Source: Desulfogranum japonicum DSM 18378
Lineage (GTDB): Bacteria > Desulfobacterota > Desulfobulbia > Desulfobulbales > Desulfobulbaceae
NCBI RefSeq assembly: GCF_000429945.1
Contig: NZ_AUCV01000019.1
Coordinates: forward strand, 54,544-118,543
DNA length: 64,000 nt
Direction: 5' to 3'
Shown: piece after piece, positions 47,408 to 56,681 of the stretch
How positions within the stretch are numbered: the first letter of the stretch is position 1
Layout: the number at the start of each line of letters is the position of its first letter
Made by a program: the position numbers and the translations under genes
The notes under the pieces: model-generated
The model's database searches: none
What the model saw: the letters and a program-made list of their open reading frames with translations, nothing else
Told to the model about the DNA's origin: nothing

Positions 47408-48895
47408 TCATCTTTTGCGACAAATATCATCCCCCGGTGCGTAGTCTCTTGCAGAGAGCTCATGTTTTTTTAAAAGACCATACAACCGAGATCTGGAAAC
47501 TGCTGCAATATGGCAGCATTTCTTAATATCTCCATTTGTAAGGGAGAGTAGCTTTTTAAGGTAGATTTTCTCTTGTGAAAAAACCGCTTTTTCGCGCGAT
47601 TGTTTTAGACTGGGCAAAGCATCTTCAGTTTTCTGCCCTCTAACCTTCCGTTTTTGAGGAGTTTCCTCTTTCTGGTTCTGCCAGAGCTTTTTATGGGCAA
47701 CCTGTATTCGTATAGCAGGGGGAAGGTGTATAGGATACAATATCGAGCTCTCGCGCGCATCGATAATCGAGCGCTCAACTGCCTGAAAGAGCTCCCTCAC
47801 GTTTCCTGGCCAATCGTAGCGAGTGAGTACGAGCAAGTAATCAGGAGAGAATGTTTTTTTCTTTATTTTTTCACGTTTGCAGAACTTGTCTCGACAATGG
47901 TAAGCAAGCTCTGCAATATCTGCCACTCTACTCCTCAGGGAAGGAAGAGCCAGATGGAATGTTTTAATTCGAAAAAGCAGATCTTCTCTGAAGGTACCTT
48001 CGTCTATCATTGCCTGTAAATCTTTATTCGTTGCGGCTATCAATCTGAAATCGATTTTTTTCTCTTTGGTTGTTCCAATTGGTAAATAAGTACGCTCCTG
48101 AATAATGCGCAGGAATTTTTTTTGTATATCAAGTGGCAGTTCGCCGATCTCATCAAGAAAAAGAGTACCACGGTGTGCTTGTGGTATGAGTCCAGGCTGT
48201 TCTTTATCTGCGCCGGTAAAAGCCCCTTTGGAATGGCCGAAGAGAATACTTTCCGCGAGAGCGGATGGAAGCGCAGCGCAGTCCACAATAGCGAAGTTAT
48301 TTTCGGCCCGCGCGCTCAAATTATGGATAGTTGCAGCAAAGAGCTCTTTGCCGGTCCCTGATTCACCATCGATCAAAACGTTTGCATCCGACTCTGCGAT
48401 ACGCACGGTAAGATCGACACAGTTTTGCATTATCTTGCTTCCACCAATAATCCCATTACGCCGTAGGTCAGAGCTCATAGCTGTAAGACGTTGCACTGTA
48501 GATTCAACCTTATTATTACGGTAACGTAGAGCTCTATGTGCAATGCTTGGCAGTGTTTTATCTGGAAAAGGATCGATGATGTAATCCCAGACTCCTGCTT
48601 TGAGAGCTTTCGCAGCTTCCTTGGGATCTCCACTTGTGGTAAATATAATAAGCTCTGGTGCGTTTTCACATGCCTGCAGGTCCGCAATGGCTTCGCTGGC
48701 CAAACCATCAGAGAGACGGTCCCGTAGTATTACGATTTCATATCCATTAGTACTGTTTTCTACAACCCCTTCCTGTAAAGTTAATACGTGTGTGGTGGTG
48801 AGGCTGCTACTCTCCAGACTGTCTAGAAGAGATGTAGACAGTTGCTGGTCGCTATCGATTAGCAGCACAGATGCAAGCGGTTGAGTGTTTGCCAT
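47408..48895 (-). CDS. Sigma-54 activator with an atypical receiver domain
   Basis: The 495-residue protein has a receiver-like N-terminus in which Arg58 occupies the usual phospho-Asp position (an Asp follows at 59) and the conserved Lys is Asp108 (YIIDPF). The AAA+ domain is complete (GESGTGKE near 178, GAFTGA near 227). The C-terminal HTH (HIAAVSRSRLYGLLKKHEL) is preceded by a basic linker. The receiver probably does not respond to phosphorylation in the standard way. The gene is divergent from another pseudo-receiver gene at 49446. Confidence 0.87.
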   Translation of the reverse strand: MANTQPLASVLLIDSDQQLSTSLLDSLESSSLTTTHVLTLQEGVVENSTNGYEIVILRDRLSDGLASEAIADLQACENAPELIIFTTSGDPKEAAKALKAGVWDYIIDPFPDKTLPSIAHRALRYRNNKVESTVQRLTAMSSDLRRNGIIGGSKIMQNCVDLTVRIAESDANVLIDGESGTGKELFAATIHNLSARAENNFAIVDCAALPSALAESILFGHSKGAFTGADKEQPGLIPQAHRGTLFLDEIGELPLDIQKKFLRIIQERTYLPIGTTKEKKIDFRLIAATNKDLQAMIDEGTFREDLLFRIKTFHLALPSLRSRVADIAELAYHCRDKFCKREKIKKKTFSPDYLLVLTRYDWPGNVRELFQAVERSIIDARESSILYPIHLPPAIRIQVAHKKLWQNQKEETPQKRKVRGQKTEDALPSLKQSREKAVFSQEKIYLKKLLSLTNGDIKKCCHIAAVSRSRLYGLLKKHELSARDYAPGDDICRKR

Positions 48896-49445
48896 ATATC
48901 CGTAGTATTAACCGTGGAATTTTGACATGCAAAGGCACTTAGGATTGTAAAAAATAATACACTTCCCAACATAGCGAGGATATTGGTGTAGTTGGGTGAA
49001 TGGCGCCAATGGTTCCATGCTTGATTAAATTTCAAGCATGGAAAAAATTTTACCACAAATATATATCTACTACCAGAGTCTATACAACATTCCAGGATAA
49101 AAAAAGAGGTAGCAGTTGCAAGGTATACCCGTACATGAGCTATCAGCTCTGCACAAATGAAATTATCTGGTACAAAGACTGGCAGCTGAATGTTCAATAG
49201 CAATAGGGCTGTAAAGAGGAGAAAGGATATTTCTCAGGAATTTGAGAATATTTTTTGCATGGGTGTTTATTGGAAATACAATTGAGGGACGCGAAAAATA
49301 ATCGCGAGAAAAAGACACATAGTATATCCCCTCAACCACATCGGCTGCCTCAATGGTTCGTCGAGGCGGATGAGCCGATAGATGTACAAGATCGGATATT
49401 ATTTTTTCGATTCTTACCTGTCAATTCCATACGAATAGGTTATGC
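48896..49445. other. Divergent regulatory region between two receiver-type genes
   Basis: No gene is supported in this 550 bp. It contains the perfect inverted repeat at 49013-49043. I found no sigma-54 promoter here with GG-N10-GC spacing. Confidence 0.5.
49013..49043. repeat. 12-bp inverted repeat upstream of the atypical sigma-54 activator
   Basis: TTCCATGCTTGA and TCAAGCATGGAA are exact inverse complements with a 7-nt AT loop. It could be an activator-binding palindrome or a transcript hairpin; AAAAAATTTT follows on the plus side. Confidence 0.5.
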
Positions 49446-50072
49446 ATGCATGCATTATCAATATTAATTGCAGTAGATCAAGCCGATGAACTCCTCCTGA
49501 TAAAAAATAGCCTCTTACAGAAAAAGGTAAAAAATGACGGAATACAAGAGGCAGGCACTTTGCAAGATGCATTATCTTTGTTGGACACGTACGATTTTGA
49601 TGTGGTACTGGCTGGGCTTTTTTTGCCTGACTCTAAAGGATTAAATACAATTCGGCAGCTACATCGAGCATCGCCACAATCGGCAATAATCGTCATTTCC
49701 GATGATATGGATGAGGGAGTTGCACTTCAATGTGTTCGGCTTGGAGCCCAAGACTATATAGAATGGAAAAATATTTCTCCTTCTTTTCTCTGTAAATCTA
49801 TTACCCATTCCGTAGAAAGAGTTGCTATCTTACAAAGCAAAGAAGATCTGTTAAATGGTCTCACCCTGGCACTTGAACACATTAATAGGTTGGAAACAGT
49901 TTTGAATGCCTGCGTAAGCTGTAAAAAAATACAAACTGCTGAAAAGAGTTGGATACATATTGACGAATTGTATCAGCGTACCATACAAACAAATTCTGGG
50001 AGTACTGTCTGCCCTGAGTGTACTGCAAATTTTGCCGCCAAAATAAAGCATCCAAGCAAAAAGCGACAGTAA
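49446..50072 (+). CDS. Pseudo-receiver protein with a four-Cys C-terminal tail
   Basis: Residues ~1-125 of 208 are receiver-like, but the phospho-acceptor Asp is Gly57 (VVLAGLFLPDSKG) and the acidic pocket is reduced to one Asp. After a helical linker (~126-155) comes a tail with C156-x2-C159 followed by KKI, then C189-x2-C192 (CPEC), a probable zinc site. A very similar tail ends the membrane protein at 52865. It probably acts through protein contacts rather than phosphorylation. Confidence 0.78.
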   Translation: MHALSILIAVDQADELLLIKNSLLQKKVKNDGIQEAGTLQDALSLLDTYDFDVVLAGLFLPDSKGLNTIRQLHRASPQSAIIVISDDMDEGVALQCVRLGAQDYIEWKNISPSFLCKSITHSVERVAILQSKEDLLNGLTLALEHINRLETVLNACVSCKKIQTAEKSWIHIDELYQRTIQTNSGSTVCPECTANFAAKIKHPSKKRQ

Positions 50073-50195
50073 AGAAGGCAGATGCGAGCGGCATATCATT
50101 TGTGGTCACCTCTCAGCCAACCACTACATTATGAGATTGCATAACCTTTTCTTACCAAAAACAATACAATATGATATATTTACAATATGTTACGC

Positions 50196-50239
50196 GTAAG
50201 ACATGCTTTACATAGTTGCGAAGCAGCATCATGTCTTAC
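50196..50239. repeat. Inverted repeat with nested stem
   Basis: GTAAGACATG and CATGTCTTAC are exact 10-bp arms around a 24-nt loop. The loop contains its own GCTT/AAGC pair, so the RNA could fold into an extended hairpin. Confidence 0.45.
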
Positions 50240-50419
50240 AAGGTTACGAACCAACAAAACTGGACAAATCCAACTTTGCCGGAAGTCTTCTAGCAACATA
50301 GCTGTTCAAAGTACTCCTTGTAACATGTTTTCTGAGACCCCTTAGAACGTGCCCCTATCTTGCCTGTCCACTAACCTACATTTCTTAGGGATTATTTTGC
50401 ATCATATTCAAGCCACCAG

Positions 50420-50454
50420 ACAGTTGCAGTCAGAGTGACCGACTGCAACTGTCG
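50420..50454. terminator. Strong 13-bp hairpin
   Basis: GACAGTTGCAGTC and GACTGCAACTGTC are perfect arms around a 9-nt loop, in the gap between the plus-strand pseudo-receiver gene and the convergent minus-strand gene at 50602. It may end transcription from both sides, but no T-tract follows. Confidence 0.45.
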
Positions 50455-50601
50455 GGCAGCAAAGCAGATGCTGTAAAATTTGCTTGCCCATCAAAGAGGC
50501 CGTATGCGAATGTTTCTAAAAAAAGATTTTGTAAACGGGTCTGACAAACCATTTGAATTCAGTGTGGTAACAGTTATTTAAAAAATAATGGATAAAGCGG
50601 G

Positions 50602-50787
50602 CTACAGATGTTGATCTATTTCATTATTTTTTCTATCCGTATGAATATTTGCTTCTTTTTCAAACTTCTGATAAGAAGCTCCCTTATCAGTCTCTGATGT
50701 ATCTGCATCGATGCTTCTTCTTTTGTTTCGAATCATAGAGTCAATATTTCTAAAAGTATCATACAAAATTTCTTTTGATCTATCCAT
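50602..50787 (-). CDS. Small hypothetical protein
   Basis: The 61-residue hydrophilic protein (from MDRSKEILYDTFRNIDSM) sits behind GGAGGGGTA, which selects the start at 50787 over the longer frame to 50838. Highly charged, no Cys, no membrane segment, no family recognised. Confidence 0.5.
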   Translation of the reverse strand: MDRSKEILYDTFRNIDSMIRNKRRSIDADTSETDKGASYQKFEKEANIHTDRKNNEIDQHL

Positions 50788-50910
50788 TACCCCTCCATCC
50801 CAGTGTATATTTTCATTAACCATATAGAATGACAACATATTACCTGTTAAAGAGTGTGCTACGCTCTAATAGAGCTAGCTACTATATTTAGGATATATAA
50901 AAGCATGTAT

Positions 50911-51165
50911 TTAGAACTGTTTTCCTTGGACATTTTTCTTTAATTGCACAATTTCAAGCCCTAAAGAAACACACTGTTTACCATTCATACACTGGTCAGC
51001 ATCAGGTATTTCAAGATAGTGCTTGAGTTCATGCTTATCTTTTTTCAGGTCAACAATCCAAACATTCTTACTATGATCAAAACTCACGTTGACATCTATG
51101 CCGCATTGACCAATTTCAGGATATAATGCAATAATTTTTTCACATAATTCTTGCTTGTCATGCAT
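50911..51165 (-). CDS. Small hypothetical protein
   Basis: An 84-residue soluble protein with four Cys (8, 21, 59, 65) and an alpha-beta-beta-like pattern (NVWIVDLKKDKHELKHYLEI). The AAGAGGT site supports the start at 51165. It probably shares a transcript with the gene at 50602. No function can be assigned. Confidence 0.6.
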   Translation of the reverse strand: MHDKQELCEKIIALYPEIGQCGIDVNVSFDHSKNVWIVDLKKDKHELKHYLEIPDADQCMNGKQCVSLGLEIVQLKKNVQGKQF

Positions 51166-51486
51166 AATCGTACCTCTTACTTGCTATTAACAGAAAATAG
51201 ACATCCTCTATTACACAAAAAGCAAATATCATACCGTTCTTACACAAGCCCACCTATTTTTTTCCCTAAAAGAAAAAAATAATACCTCTACGCATTCTAT
51301 CCGGGAATAAAAACTGCATGTTTTTATTCATTAGGGTGATGTACTATCTGTTTAAGCAGCCTTCTGCGTACTTTTTTAGGACAATGCAATTGATAGCAAG
51401 AGAGCAATCTATGTTGACTTACGTGAATAGTGACAGGTACAAATATTAAAACAGCAATAACAATCCACTAAACATACAGGTGAAAC
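51166..51486. other. AT-rich intergenic region
   Basis: Separates the minus-strand small gene from the plus-strand permease. It must hold both promoters, but I see no clear element or repeat. Confidence 0.4.
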
Positions 51487-52725
51487 ATGAAAATCTTTTT
51501 TGAATTGTGGCACCATGCGTCTATGATAAGTCTAGGTCTTTTTTGGATGGCATTGTGGGCTTTTGCTCTTGGATACTTTGTTTCAAGCCTGATACAGGTG
51601 CTTGTTACCAAGCAAAGAATGCAGCGAATGATGGGAATAGCCGGCCCCAAAAGTATGATCCTTGGCGCCTTTTTTGGGTTCGTGTCTTCTTCATGCAGTT
51701 TTGCTGCCCTTTCAACCACACGGGCACTTTTTCAAAAAGGTGCCGGTCTGGCACCTGCTATGGCATTCATGCTGGCATCTACGAACCTGGTAATAGAATT
51801 AGGGATAATCATTGCCCTTTTTCTGAGTTGGCAATTTGTTGTAGGTGAGTATCTTGGAGGAATCCTCCTAATTTTGTTTGCCTGGCTCTTCATACGATTT
51901 TTTTATCCAAATACGCTTATACAAAATGCAAGAGAAAAACTGGATAGCGAGCATACATCCACTGATAATAAAGGAGAGGACTGGAAAGAAAAAGTGTCAA
52001 GTTGGTCCGGATGGAGTGAAATCGGAACAACCTATGTGATGGAGTGGCAGATGGTCTGGAAAGACGTCTTGATCGGGTTCACTATTGCCGGCATTATAGC
52101 TGCTTTTGTTCCTGATACTTTTTTCACACACCTTTTTATCGGGACAGGAGGCAGCCAAGCAGAAAATCCAAGCTTCGGGGCTATCTTTTTCCAGGCTTTG
52201 ATCGGTCCAGTTGTGGCATTTTTCACCTTTATCGGATCAATGGGCAATATCCCGCTGGCTGCGCTCCTCTATGACAATGGAGTCAGTTTTGCCGGTGTAA
52301 TGGCCTTTATTTTTTCCGATCTCGTAGTGTTCCCCGTGCTGCGAATCAATGCAAAATATTATGGATGGAAAATGGCCTTTTATATACTTGCTATGCTTCT
52401 CAGTGGCTTGATTATAGTTTCCCTGCTCCTGCACTATTCCCTTGCCGGGCTTAATATATTACCACACCCGACAGGAACGGACACGTTGGTCAATCGAAAT
52501 CATTTTGCGATTAACTATGGGTTTTATCTTAACATATTGTTTCTCGGTATTTCGGCGTTTCTTTCCTGGATCTGGTGGTCGACAAAAAAAAATACTGATT
52601 ATAAACATCATGAACATAAAGAGCATGATGCAATCCAGATAAGCACATATATCTTCAAATTCTCCGTGTTTGCAGCTTTTATATGGATAGTAGGGGGAAT
52701 TTCCCTTCCCATTATTATACTCTAA
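51487..52725 (+). CDS. Permease of the DUF318/ArsP-like family
   Basis: The 412-residue protein has about ten helices in two similar halves. Glycine-rich membrane motifs GAFFGFVSSSCSFAA (~58-72) and GPVVAFFTFIGSMGNIPLAA (~240) match the PF03773-type permeases, some of which export organoarsenicals. The cytoplasmic loop between the halves (~145-175) has no thioredoxin-type or metal-binding Cys pair. The substrate is unknown. AGGTGAA lies before the start. Confidence 0.83.
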   Translation: MKIFFELWHHASMISLGLFWMALWAFALGYFVSSLIQVLVTKQRMQRMMGIAGPKSMILGAFFGFVSSSCSFAALSTTRALFQKGAGLAPAMAFMLASTNLVIELGIIIALFLSWQFVVGEYLGGILLILFAWLFIRFFYPNTLIQNAREKLDSEHTSTDNKGEDWKEKVSSWSGWSEIGTTYVMEWQMVWKDVLIGFTIAGIIAAFVPDTFFTHLFIGTGGSQAENPSFGAIFFQALIGPVVAFFTFIGSMGNIPLAALLYDNGVSFAGVMAFIFSDLVVFPVLRINAKYYGWKMAFYILAMLLSGLIIVSLLLHYSLAGLNILPHPTGTDTLVNRNHFAINYGFYLNILFLGISAFLSWIWWSTKKNTDYKHHEHKEHDAIQISTYIFKFSVFAAFIWIVGGISLPIIIL

Positions 52726-52864
52726 CCCACGAGTTGCGTAGACTTCAATGAAGCCGTTGAATGTATTTGCAACTCACCGGAAACACTCATAACCAACTGG
52801 CAATAAGTATAAATTCACCCGTGCCTCCAGTAGTTACGCATTCCCTTAAGAAGGAGAGAATGAA

Positions 52865-53713
52865 TTGAATCCAAAAAAGAGAGTTTTATTATTGATCACA
52901 ATAATGTCGTTTTTGGTTATTGTTACCACGATGACATCTATAGGTATATTGTATAGAACTGCCATCAAAGAGGAAACTATAAGACTTTCTGAAACGGCTA
53001 AAAGCCAGGCACGATTAATCGAAGCAGTCGCCAACTTTGACAAAAAATATAGCAATGCCTACCCGCTTGGCCCCAAACAGGCTACGCTTCAACAGATTAA
53101 GAACGCTCACTCTAATTACCAAGGGTTTGGAATCACCGGAGAATTTACTCTTGCGGAAAAACAAAAACAACAAATTGTTTTTTTGCTCAACCATCGTCAT
53201 TATGATCTTGATAACCCTAAACCTGTTCCCTGGAAATCTACATTCGCTGAGCCTATGCGCTTGGCACTATCTGGTAAATCAGGTGTGGTAATTGGTCTTG
53301 ATTATAGAGGAGAGACAGTTATTGCAGCTCATGAACCTGTAAATGAACTAAACCTTGGGATTGTAGCAAAAATAGATCTATCAGAAGTAAGAACTCCGTT
53401 TTATAGAGCTGCAGGCATTACTGGTTTGCTAGCCATGATTTTTATCGTATTTGGGGTGAGTCTTTTTTTTAGAGTCACCAATCCGATTCTGATTGAACTT
53501 AAACAAACCATAGATACCCTTCAGCAAGCTCTAAGAGAAGTTACCGTTCTTAGAGGAATCTTTCCAATATGCTCATTCTGCAAGAAAATTCGAGACGACG
53601 AAGGATATTGGAATCAAGTCGAAGTCTATATTCAAAACCATTCAGATGCCAATTTTAGTCACAGTATTTGCCCGGATTGCATCACTAAGCATTATCCTGA
53701 ATTTTCAGATTGA
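52865..53713 (+). CDS. Membrane sensor-like protein with a four-Cys C-terminal tail
   Basis: The likely start is TTG at 52865, 9 nt after AAGGAG; the ATG at 52860 runs into a stop. TM1 (~7-29) and TM2 (~183-201) bracket a ~150-residue periplasmic domain resembling DUF3365/Cache-type haem or small-ligand sensors. After a short coiled linker the protein ends in C236-x2-C239 with KKIRDDEGYWNQVE, then C269-x2-C272 (ICPDC). That tail is common at the end of signalling proteins in this phylum. No kinase or cyclase domain follows, so it would signal by protein contact. Confidence 0.78.
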   Translation: MNPKKRVLLLITIMSFLVIVTTMTSIGILYRTAIKEETIRLSETAKSQARLIEAVANFDKKYSNAYPLGPKQATLQQIKNAHSNYQGFGITGEFTLAEKQKQQIVFLLNHRHYDLDNPKPVPWKSTFAEPMRLALSGKSGVVIGLDYRGETVIAAHEPVNELNLGIVAKIDLSEVRTPFYRAAGITGLLAMIFIVFGVSLFFRVTNPILIELKQTIDTLQQALREVTVLRGIFPICSFCKKIRDDEGYWNQVEVYIQNHSDANFSHSICPDCITKHYPEFSD

Positions 53714-53803
53714 TACCTGAACTCAGGGATCATTGATAAAGCGAGGAGCCGTGTTTTTTAGAATCTGTTTGCATCTATATCTTCCTAATATTTTTGGTAC
53801 CTA

Positions 53804-53890
53804 ATCGTGGTGCTGACCAGCGCCGTAGAGTGCAAGCAAACGTAGCTTGGTTGCGGTGTTCACTGTGCTTGACGCAGTCAGCACCGCGAT
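53804..53890 (-). repeat. attC-like palindrome, leftmost
   Basis: Arms ATCGTGGTGCTGAC (53804-53817) and GTCAGCACCGCGAT (53877-53890) pair at 13 of 14 positions around a structured ~60-nt middle. The minus strand ends in ATTAGG, near the GTTAGG core of integron attC sites. Confidence 0.45.
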
Positions 53891-53914
53891 TCATGGCAAC
53901 GACGTCGACATGAA

Positions 53915-54292
53915 CGTGGAGTTGAACTACATAGACCACGATGAGAGTTTTCCCGCAAAGTACAACTTGAGGATACCTGTAAGCCTGCAAGGTAAGGATT
54001 GCTGCCAATGATGAAATCATCGACAGAAAGCACTATAAAGCTGCGCCGGCTCAACCTCGGCTGCACCTCCTTCCCAAACCAATCATCAAGCACTGTGTGA
54101 AGAATAATGACTTATCCTCAGGACCACAACTATACATGTTTCGGGGCTCAATACAGACCCTGTATTCTTGATTCACCTGGCTTCGAACTCCCGTTACCGG
54201 GTTGGCCCTCAGGTTTCACTACTGTTCTGCCGGCTCAGCTTTGGACAGGCGGGATTTGGGAGTTACCTCCCTCACCCGCTAGGTAACAACAA
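53915..54292 (-). pseudogene. Decayed group II intron with reverse-transcriptase fragment
   Basis: The minus strand reads WFGKEVQPRLSRRSFIV then VDDFIIG at about 54081-53992, close to the RT signature (W-F-x-x-x-V-x-P-R-L ... YADDFIIG) of group II intron proteins, then loses frame. Upstream (54100-54292) the DNA has the GC-rich phased look of intron domain I/ORF leader (for example GTGAAACCTGAGGGCCAACC). Confidence 0.55.
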
Positions 54293-54354
54293 CCAATTTC
54301 AGTGATTAGTCACATCCCATGGTTTCGGATTTATCCCGGAACGATGAACGTTTG

Positions 54355-54702
54355 TTAATTGCTGTTATTATTGTAGAATTTTTTATAATCGGCCCAGAAT
54401 TGTTCTTTTACCTCTTTAACTTCATCGAAGTAATCTTCAAAGAAACCAACCTGATTCCATTTTATAGGGCAAGAATATTCTTCTCCATCTTCACCGAACT
54501 CTGTGACCCAGAAAGAGGGTTTTGTATCATCTACAATTTTAAAACAATCAAAAGGATACAGGTAAGGTTCTTTATCAGTATCACAAATTATCCTATAATC
54601 GTCTGCTTCGATTCCAATCACTTCATAGTCTTTTCCTATTTTCAGATCTTTAATTATAAATCGATCCTCTTCTGAAATATTTTTGACAAGTTTGACGATC
54701 AT
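54355..54702 (-). CDS. Hypothetical cassette protein
   Basis: The 115-residue acidic protein is rich in aromatic residues (YLYPFDCFKIVDD, VGFFEDYFDEV). I do not recognise the family. It has no signal peptide or ribosome-binding site, starts 11 bp after an attC-like repeat, and is AT-rich against its surroundings, all typical of integron cassette genes. Confidence 0.6.
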   Translation of the reverse strand: MIVKLVKNISEEDRFIIKDLKIGKDYEVIGIEADDYRIICDTDKEPYLYPFDCFKIVDDTKPSFWVTEFGEDGEEYSCPIKWNQVGFFEDYFDEVKEVKEQFWADYKKFYNNNSN

Positions 54703-54711
54703 ATTTTTTTA

Positions 54712-54834
54712 CAGTTAACGCCCAATATGTGCGGCCCACCCACGCCCTGAGCGGCAGGATGAAGCCCGAATTGCCACGAAACGTTTATGGCGGGCAATTA
54801 TACTAAAATTCGCGAGCGCGGGTAGGGGCGGCAC
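54712..54834 (-). repeat. attC-like palindrome between two cassette genes
   Basis: GC-rich arms (GTGCGGCCCACCCACGC at 54729-54745 and its near-inverse at 54816-54834) enclose a second stem (AATTGCC with GGCAATT). The minus strand ends in GCGTTAACTG next to the following gene, similar but not identical to GTTRRRY. Confidence 0.5.
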
Positions 54835-54944
54835 CATTTTTTTATTAGCCCTCAAATCGCCATAACTTCCTGTAATAACTATGATTAACAAATCGTATCA
54901 TCGTGAATTAACCCATTCCATCATATCTTCCATACATCAGAGAT

Positions 54945-55454
54945 TTACTCGGGGATGTACGGGATAAGTCCTTTGGCATACGCGGCTTCCTGGATGTTAC
55001 GCGGAGCAGAGCGGGCATCAAGAATGAATCCATTCACCGTAATCATCCATGCTCTTGAATTCTCATCAAGCTTGCTTGGGAGGCACCAATTTGGGTCAAG
55101 CTGATACATATCGAGCAGGTCACGTACAATTTTTGATTTGGCTCCTCCGGTACTTTTACCAACACCAAAGGCTGCGTAGAGATCGGTGGCGCTCATTGAT
55201 GGCTCTTGGCTCCGATCAAACAGAAAATTCACGAATCCTATCGCATGCGTAATGCCACACGCCCAGGTATTGGCCTTGCCCTTCAGAAGAGGTGACGGCC
55301 GTTTTCGACACAAGGCTGCTGTCGCGTATCGGATAAGTTGCGCGTATTCCGGTGTGAGATACTCCGACGAAAACGTATCGGTTAATCCGACAATTTGCGT
55401 ATAGATATCACGCATCGCTGCCGGAACGTTTTCCGAGTGTGTCCTGTGTGCCAT
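54945..55454 (-). CDS. DUF6398-like protein
   Basis: The 169-residue soluble helical protein has the run PLLKGKANTWACGITHAIG, as in proteins annotated DUF6398, sometimes linked to plasmid-type ORFs. A strong GAGGAGGAAAGG site fixes the start at 55454. Function unknown. It lies in the cassette-like array with a possible promoter upstream. Confidence 0.7.
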   Translation of the reverse strand: MAHRTHSENVPAAMRDIYTQIVGLTDTFSSEYLTPEYAQLIRYATAALCRKRPSPLLKGKANTWACGITHAIGFVNFLFDRSQEPSMSATDLYAAFGVGKSTGGAKSKIVRDLLDMYQLDPNWCLPSKLDENSRAWMITVNGFILDARSAPRNIQEAAYAKGLIPYIPE

Positions 55455-55927
55455 CCTTTCCTCCTCGTTTAGCTTCAGCCAGAGATTACCTTTACAAACG
55501 TGGACCTCTGTTCTGTGTTCAACATTTCACCAAAAATCCCAATTCACATCTCGTGATCATACCCCAGAGATGCCATATCGTGTCAAGTTTTACGTGTGTA
55601 ATTTTGGGGCTCATCTTTTTATGAACATAGGATAGAAAAAATGGAGATCATCGGAGCCATTTGATTGAATTACGACAAGATCATCAAGAAAACATCCTCC
55701 CACAGAGTGACATGGGAACGAAATAGGTGGCGTGAAGCGCGACCGAAATGCGCTTTCGTGGTGCGGTAAATACACTCGTTCCGCTGCCGGTGCGCCCTGG
55801 GAAATTTGTCATCTACCGCCAGACACTCAAGGCGCACGAACAAAGGTGGCCACGGCTCATCATGCTTCTTTCTGCGATAAGGTTTCACGGGAACAGCAAA
55901 ATAGCCAAACGTTACGAGGACGAGGGC
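55455..55927. other. Gap upstream of the DUF6398-like gene
   Basis: A possible minus-strand promoter lies at 55556-55586. A 72-codon minus-strand frame at 55670-55888 (basic, KPYRRKKHDEPWPP...) could be a gene fragment, but I recognise nothing in it. Confidence 0.4.
55556..55586 (-). promoter_or_regulatory. Possible promoter of the DUF6398-like gene
   Basis: TTGACA and TATGAT are near-perfect sigma-70 boxes on the minus strand, about 100 bp before the start. Their 19-bp spacing is longer than ideal. Confidence 0.35.
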
Positions 55928-56606
55928 ATCGAGGTAGGACGGCCAGTTACTCGACCACCCCCCTTATAGATCCCTGCGTGCGGTTTTCCCGCACAAGGCT
56001 CCTCGATATTGCTCGCTTCGTACAAGAGTATATATACACTCTCTTTGCTGTTCCCCTCAGTGAGGTTTGCTTGCAGTATTCGGCCTTTCTTATCCGTACA
56101 AATTTCCTTTGAGGGCTACGCAATACCGTCATCCCCTTCCCCATGTAATCGGCGTTACCGTCTCAGAGTACTATGAGATGATCTGACTCCCTTCACTTCA
56201 TTTACCCGTTGGACAGCCTTTTGGCGATTGTACTGCCCTACCCCTGACTATCGAGGAGGTGGAAGAGTCTCCCCAGTTCTTAATGCTTCTCTCACTACAT
56301 GCCACTCTCTTGGCCCCCGGCAGATCCTGGGAATCTTGCCACTACGATTCCTTTGTTCTGGCTTCAGATACGTTAACATAGTCGCCAACTGCATTATACT
56401 CTGACGAGGCTGAATTGCTTAAGGGGGAGGTACGTCTCCCCTGCGGCCTGCAATGTTCCCTGTGTACGCTTCACGATCTTTATTCGCCAAATGGCTCCGC
56501 GAGTCGCGCAACACTCGGTACGGGCTGCTGGCTAGGCTTTGCCCGACAAGGGATTTCACACTTATAGGGGCACCCTGCAAAAAGCGCCAAGCTACGCCTG
56601 GCGCAC
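55928..56606 (-). ncRNA. ORF-less group II intron, copy 1
   Basis: About 679 nt from GTGCGCC (56606) to CCTACCTCGAT (55928). The 5' part has the intron domain I layout (GCGCC...TTGGCGC, then GGGCAAAGCCTAGCCAGCAGCC). Near the 3' end is a domain V hairpin (GAGCC-TTGTGCGG-GAAA-ACCGCAC-GC at 56001-55969, with the AGC triad) followed by a domain VI-like stem. No reverse transcriptase is encoded, so mobility would need a protein supplied in trans. Its 5' end abuts the attC-like hairpin after the PIN toxin gene. Confidence 0.75.
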
Positions 56607-56675
56607 CAACGTAGAGCTAACCGGCCCGGCATTGTTTGCCGGGTCCGAGCGTAGTGCAACGGAGCGTTGTTGAGC
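56607..56675 (-). repeat. attC-like site after the PIN toxin gene, interrupted by a group II intron
   Basis: The minus strand starts GCTCAAC (matches RYYYAAC) 7 bp after the toxin stop, continues into a perfect stem CCCGGC/GCCGGG, and stops at CTACGTTG where the intron begins. Completion of the second core would be GTTG|AGC, complementary to the first, so the intron seems to sit inside the attC core. Confidence 0.6.
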
Positions 56676-56681
56676 GCCTGG

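Larger units (their letters stand above)
50073..50601. other. Gene-free stretch with two strong hairpins
   Basis: No coding sequence is evident in ~530 bp. Two perfect inverted repeats occur (50196-50239 and 50420-50454). A small RNA or a terminator pair is possible, but no promoter-hairpin-T-tract unit is obvious. Confidence 0.45.
53714..54354. other. Left boundary of the accessory region
   Basis: Contains an attC-like palindrome (53804-53890) and a decayed group II intron remnant on the minus strand (about 53915-54292). No intact gene. Confidence 0.5.

Noticed and set aside
55670..55888. 72-codon minus-strand frame possibly from a transposase
   Set aside because: Basic composition alone is not evidence; no DDE, HTH or other transposase motif is visible.
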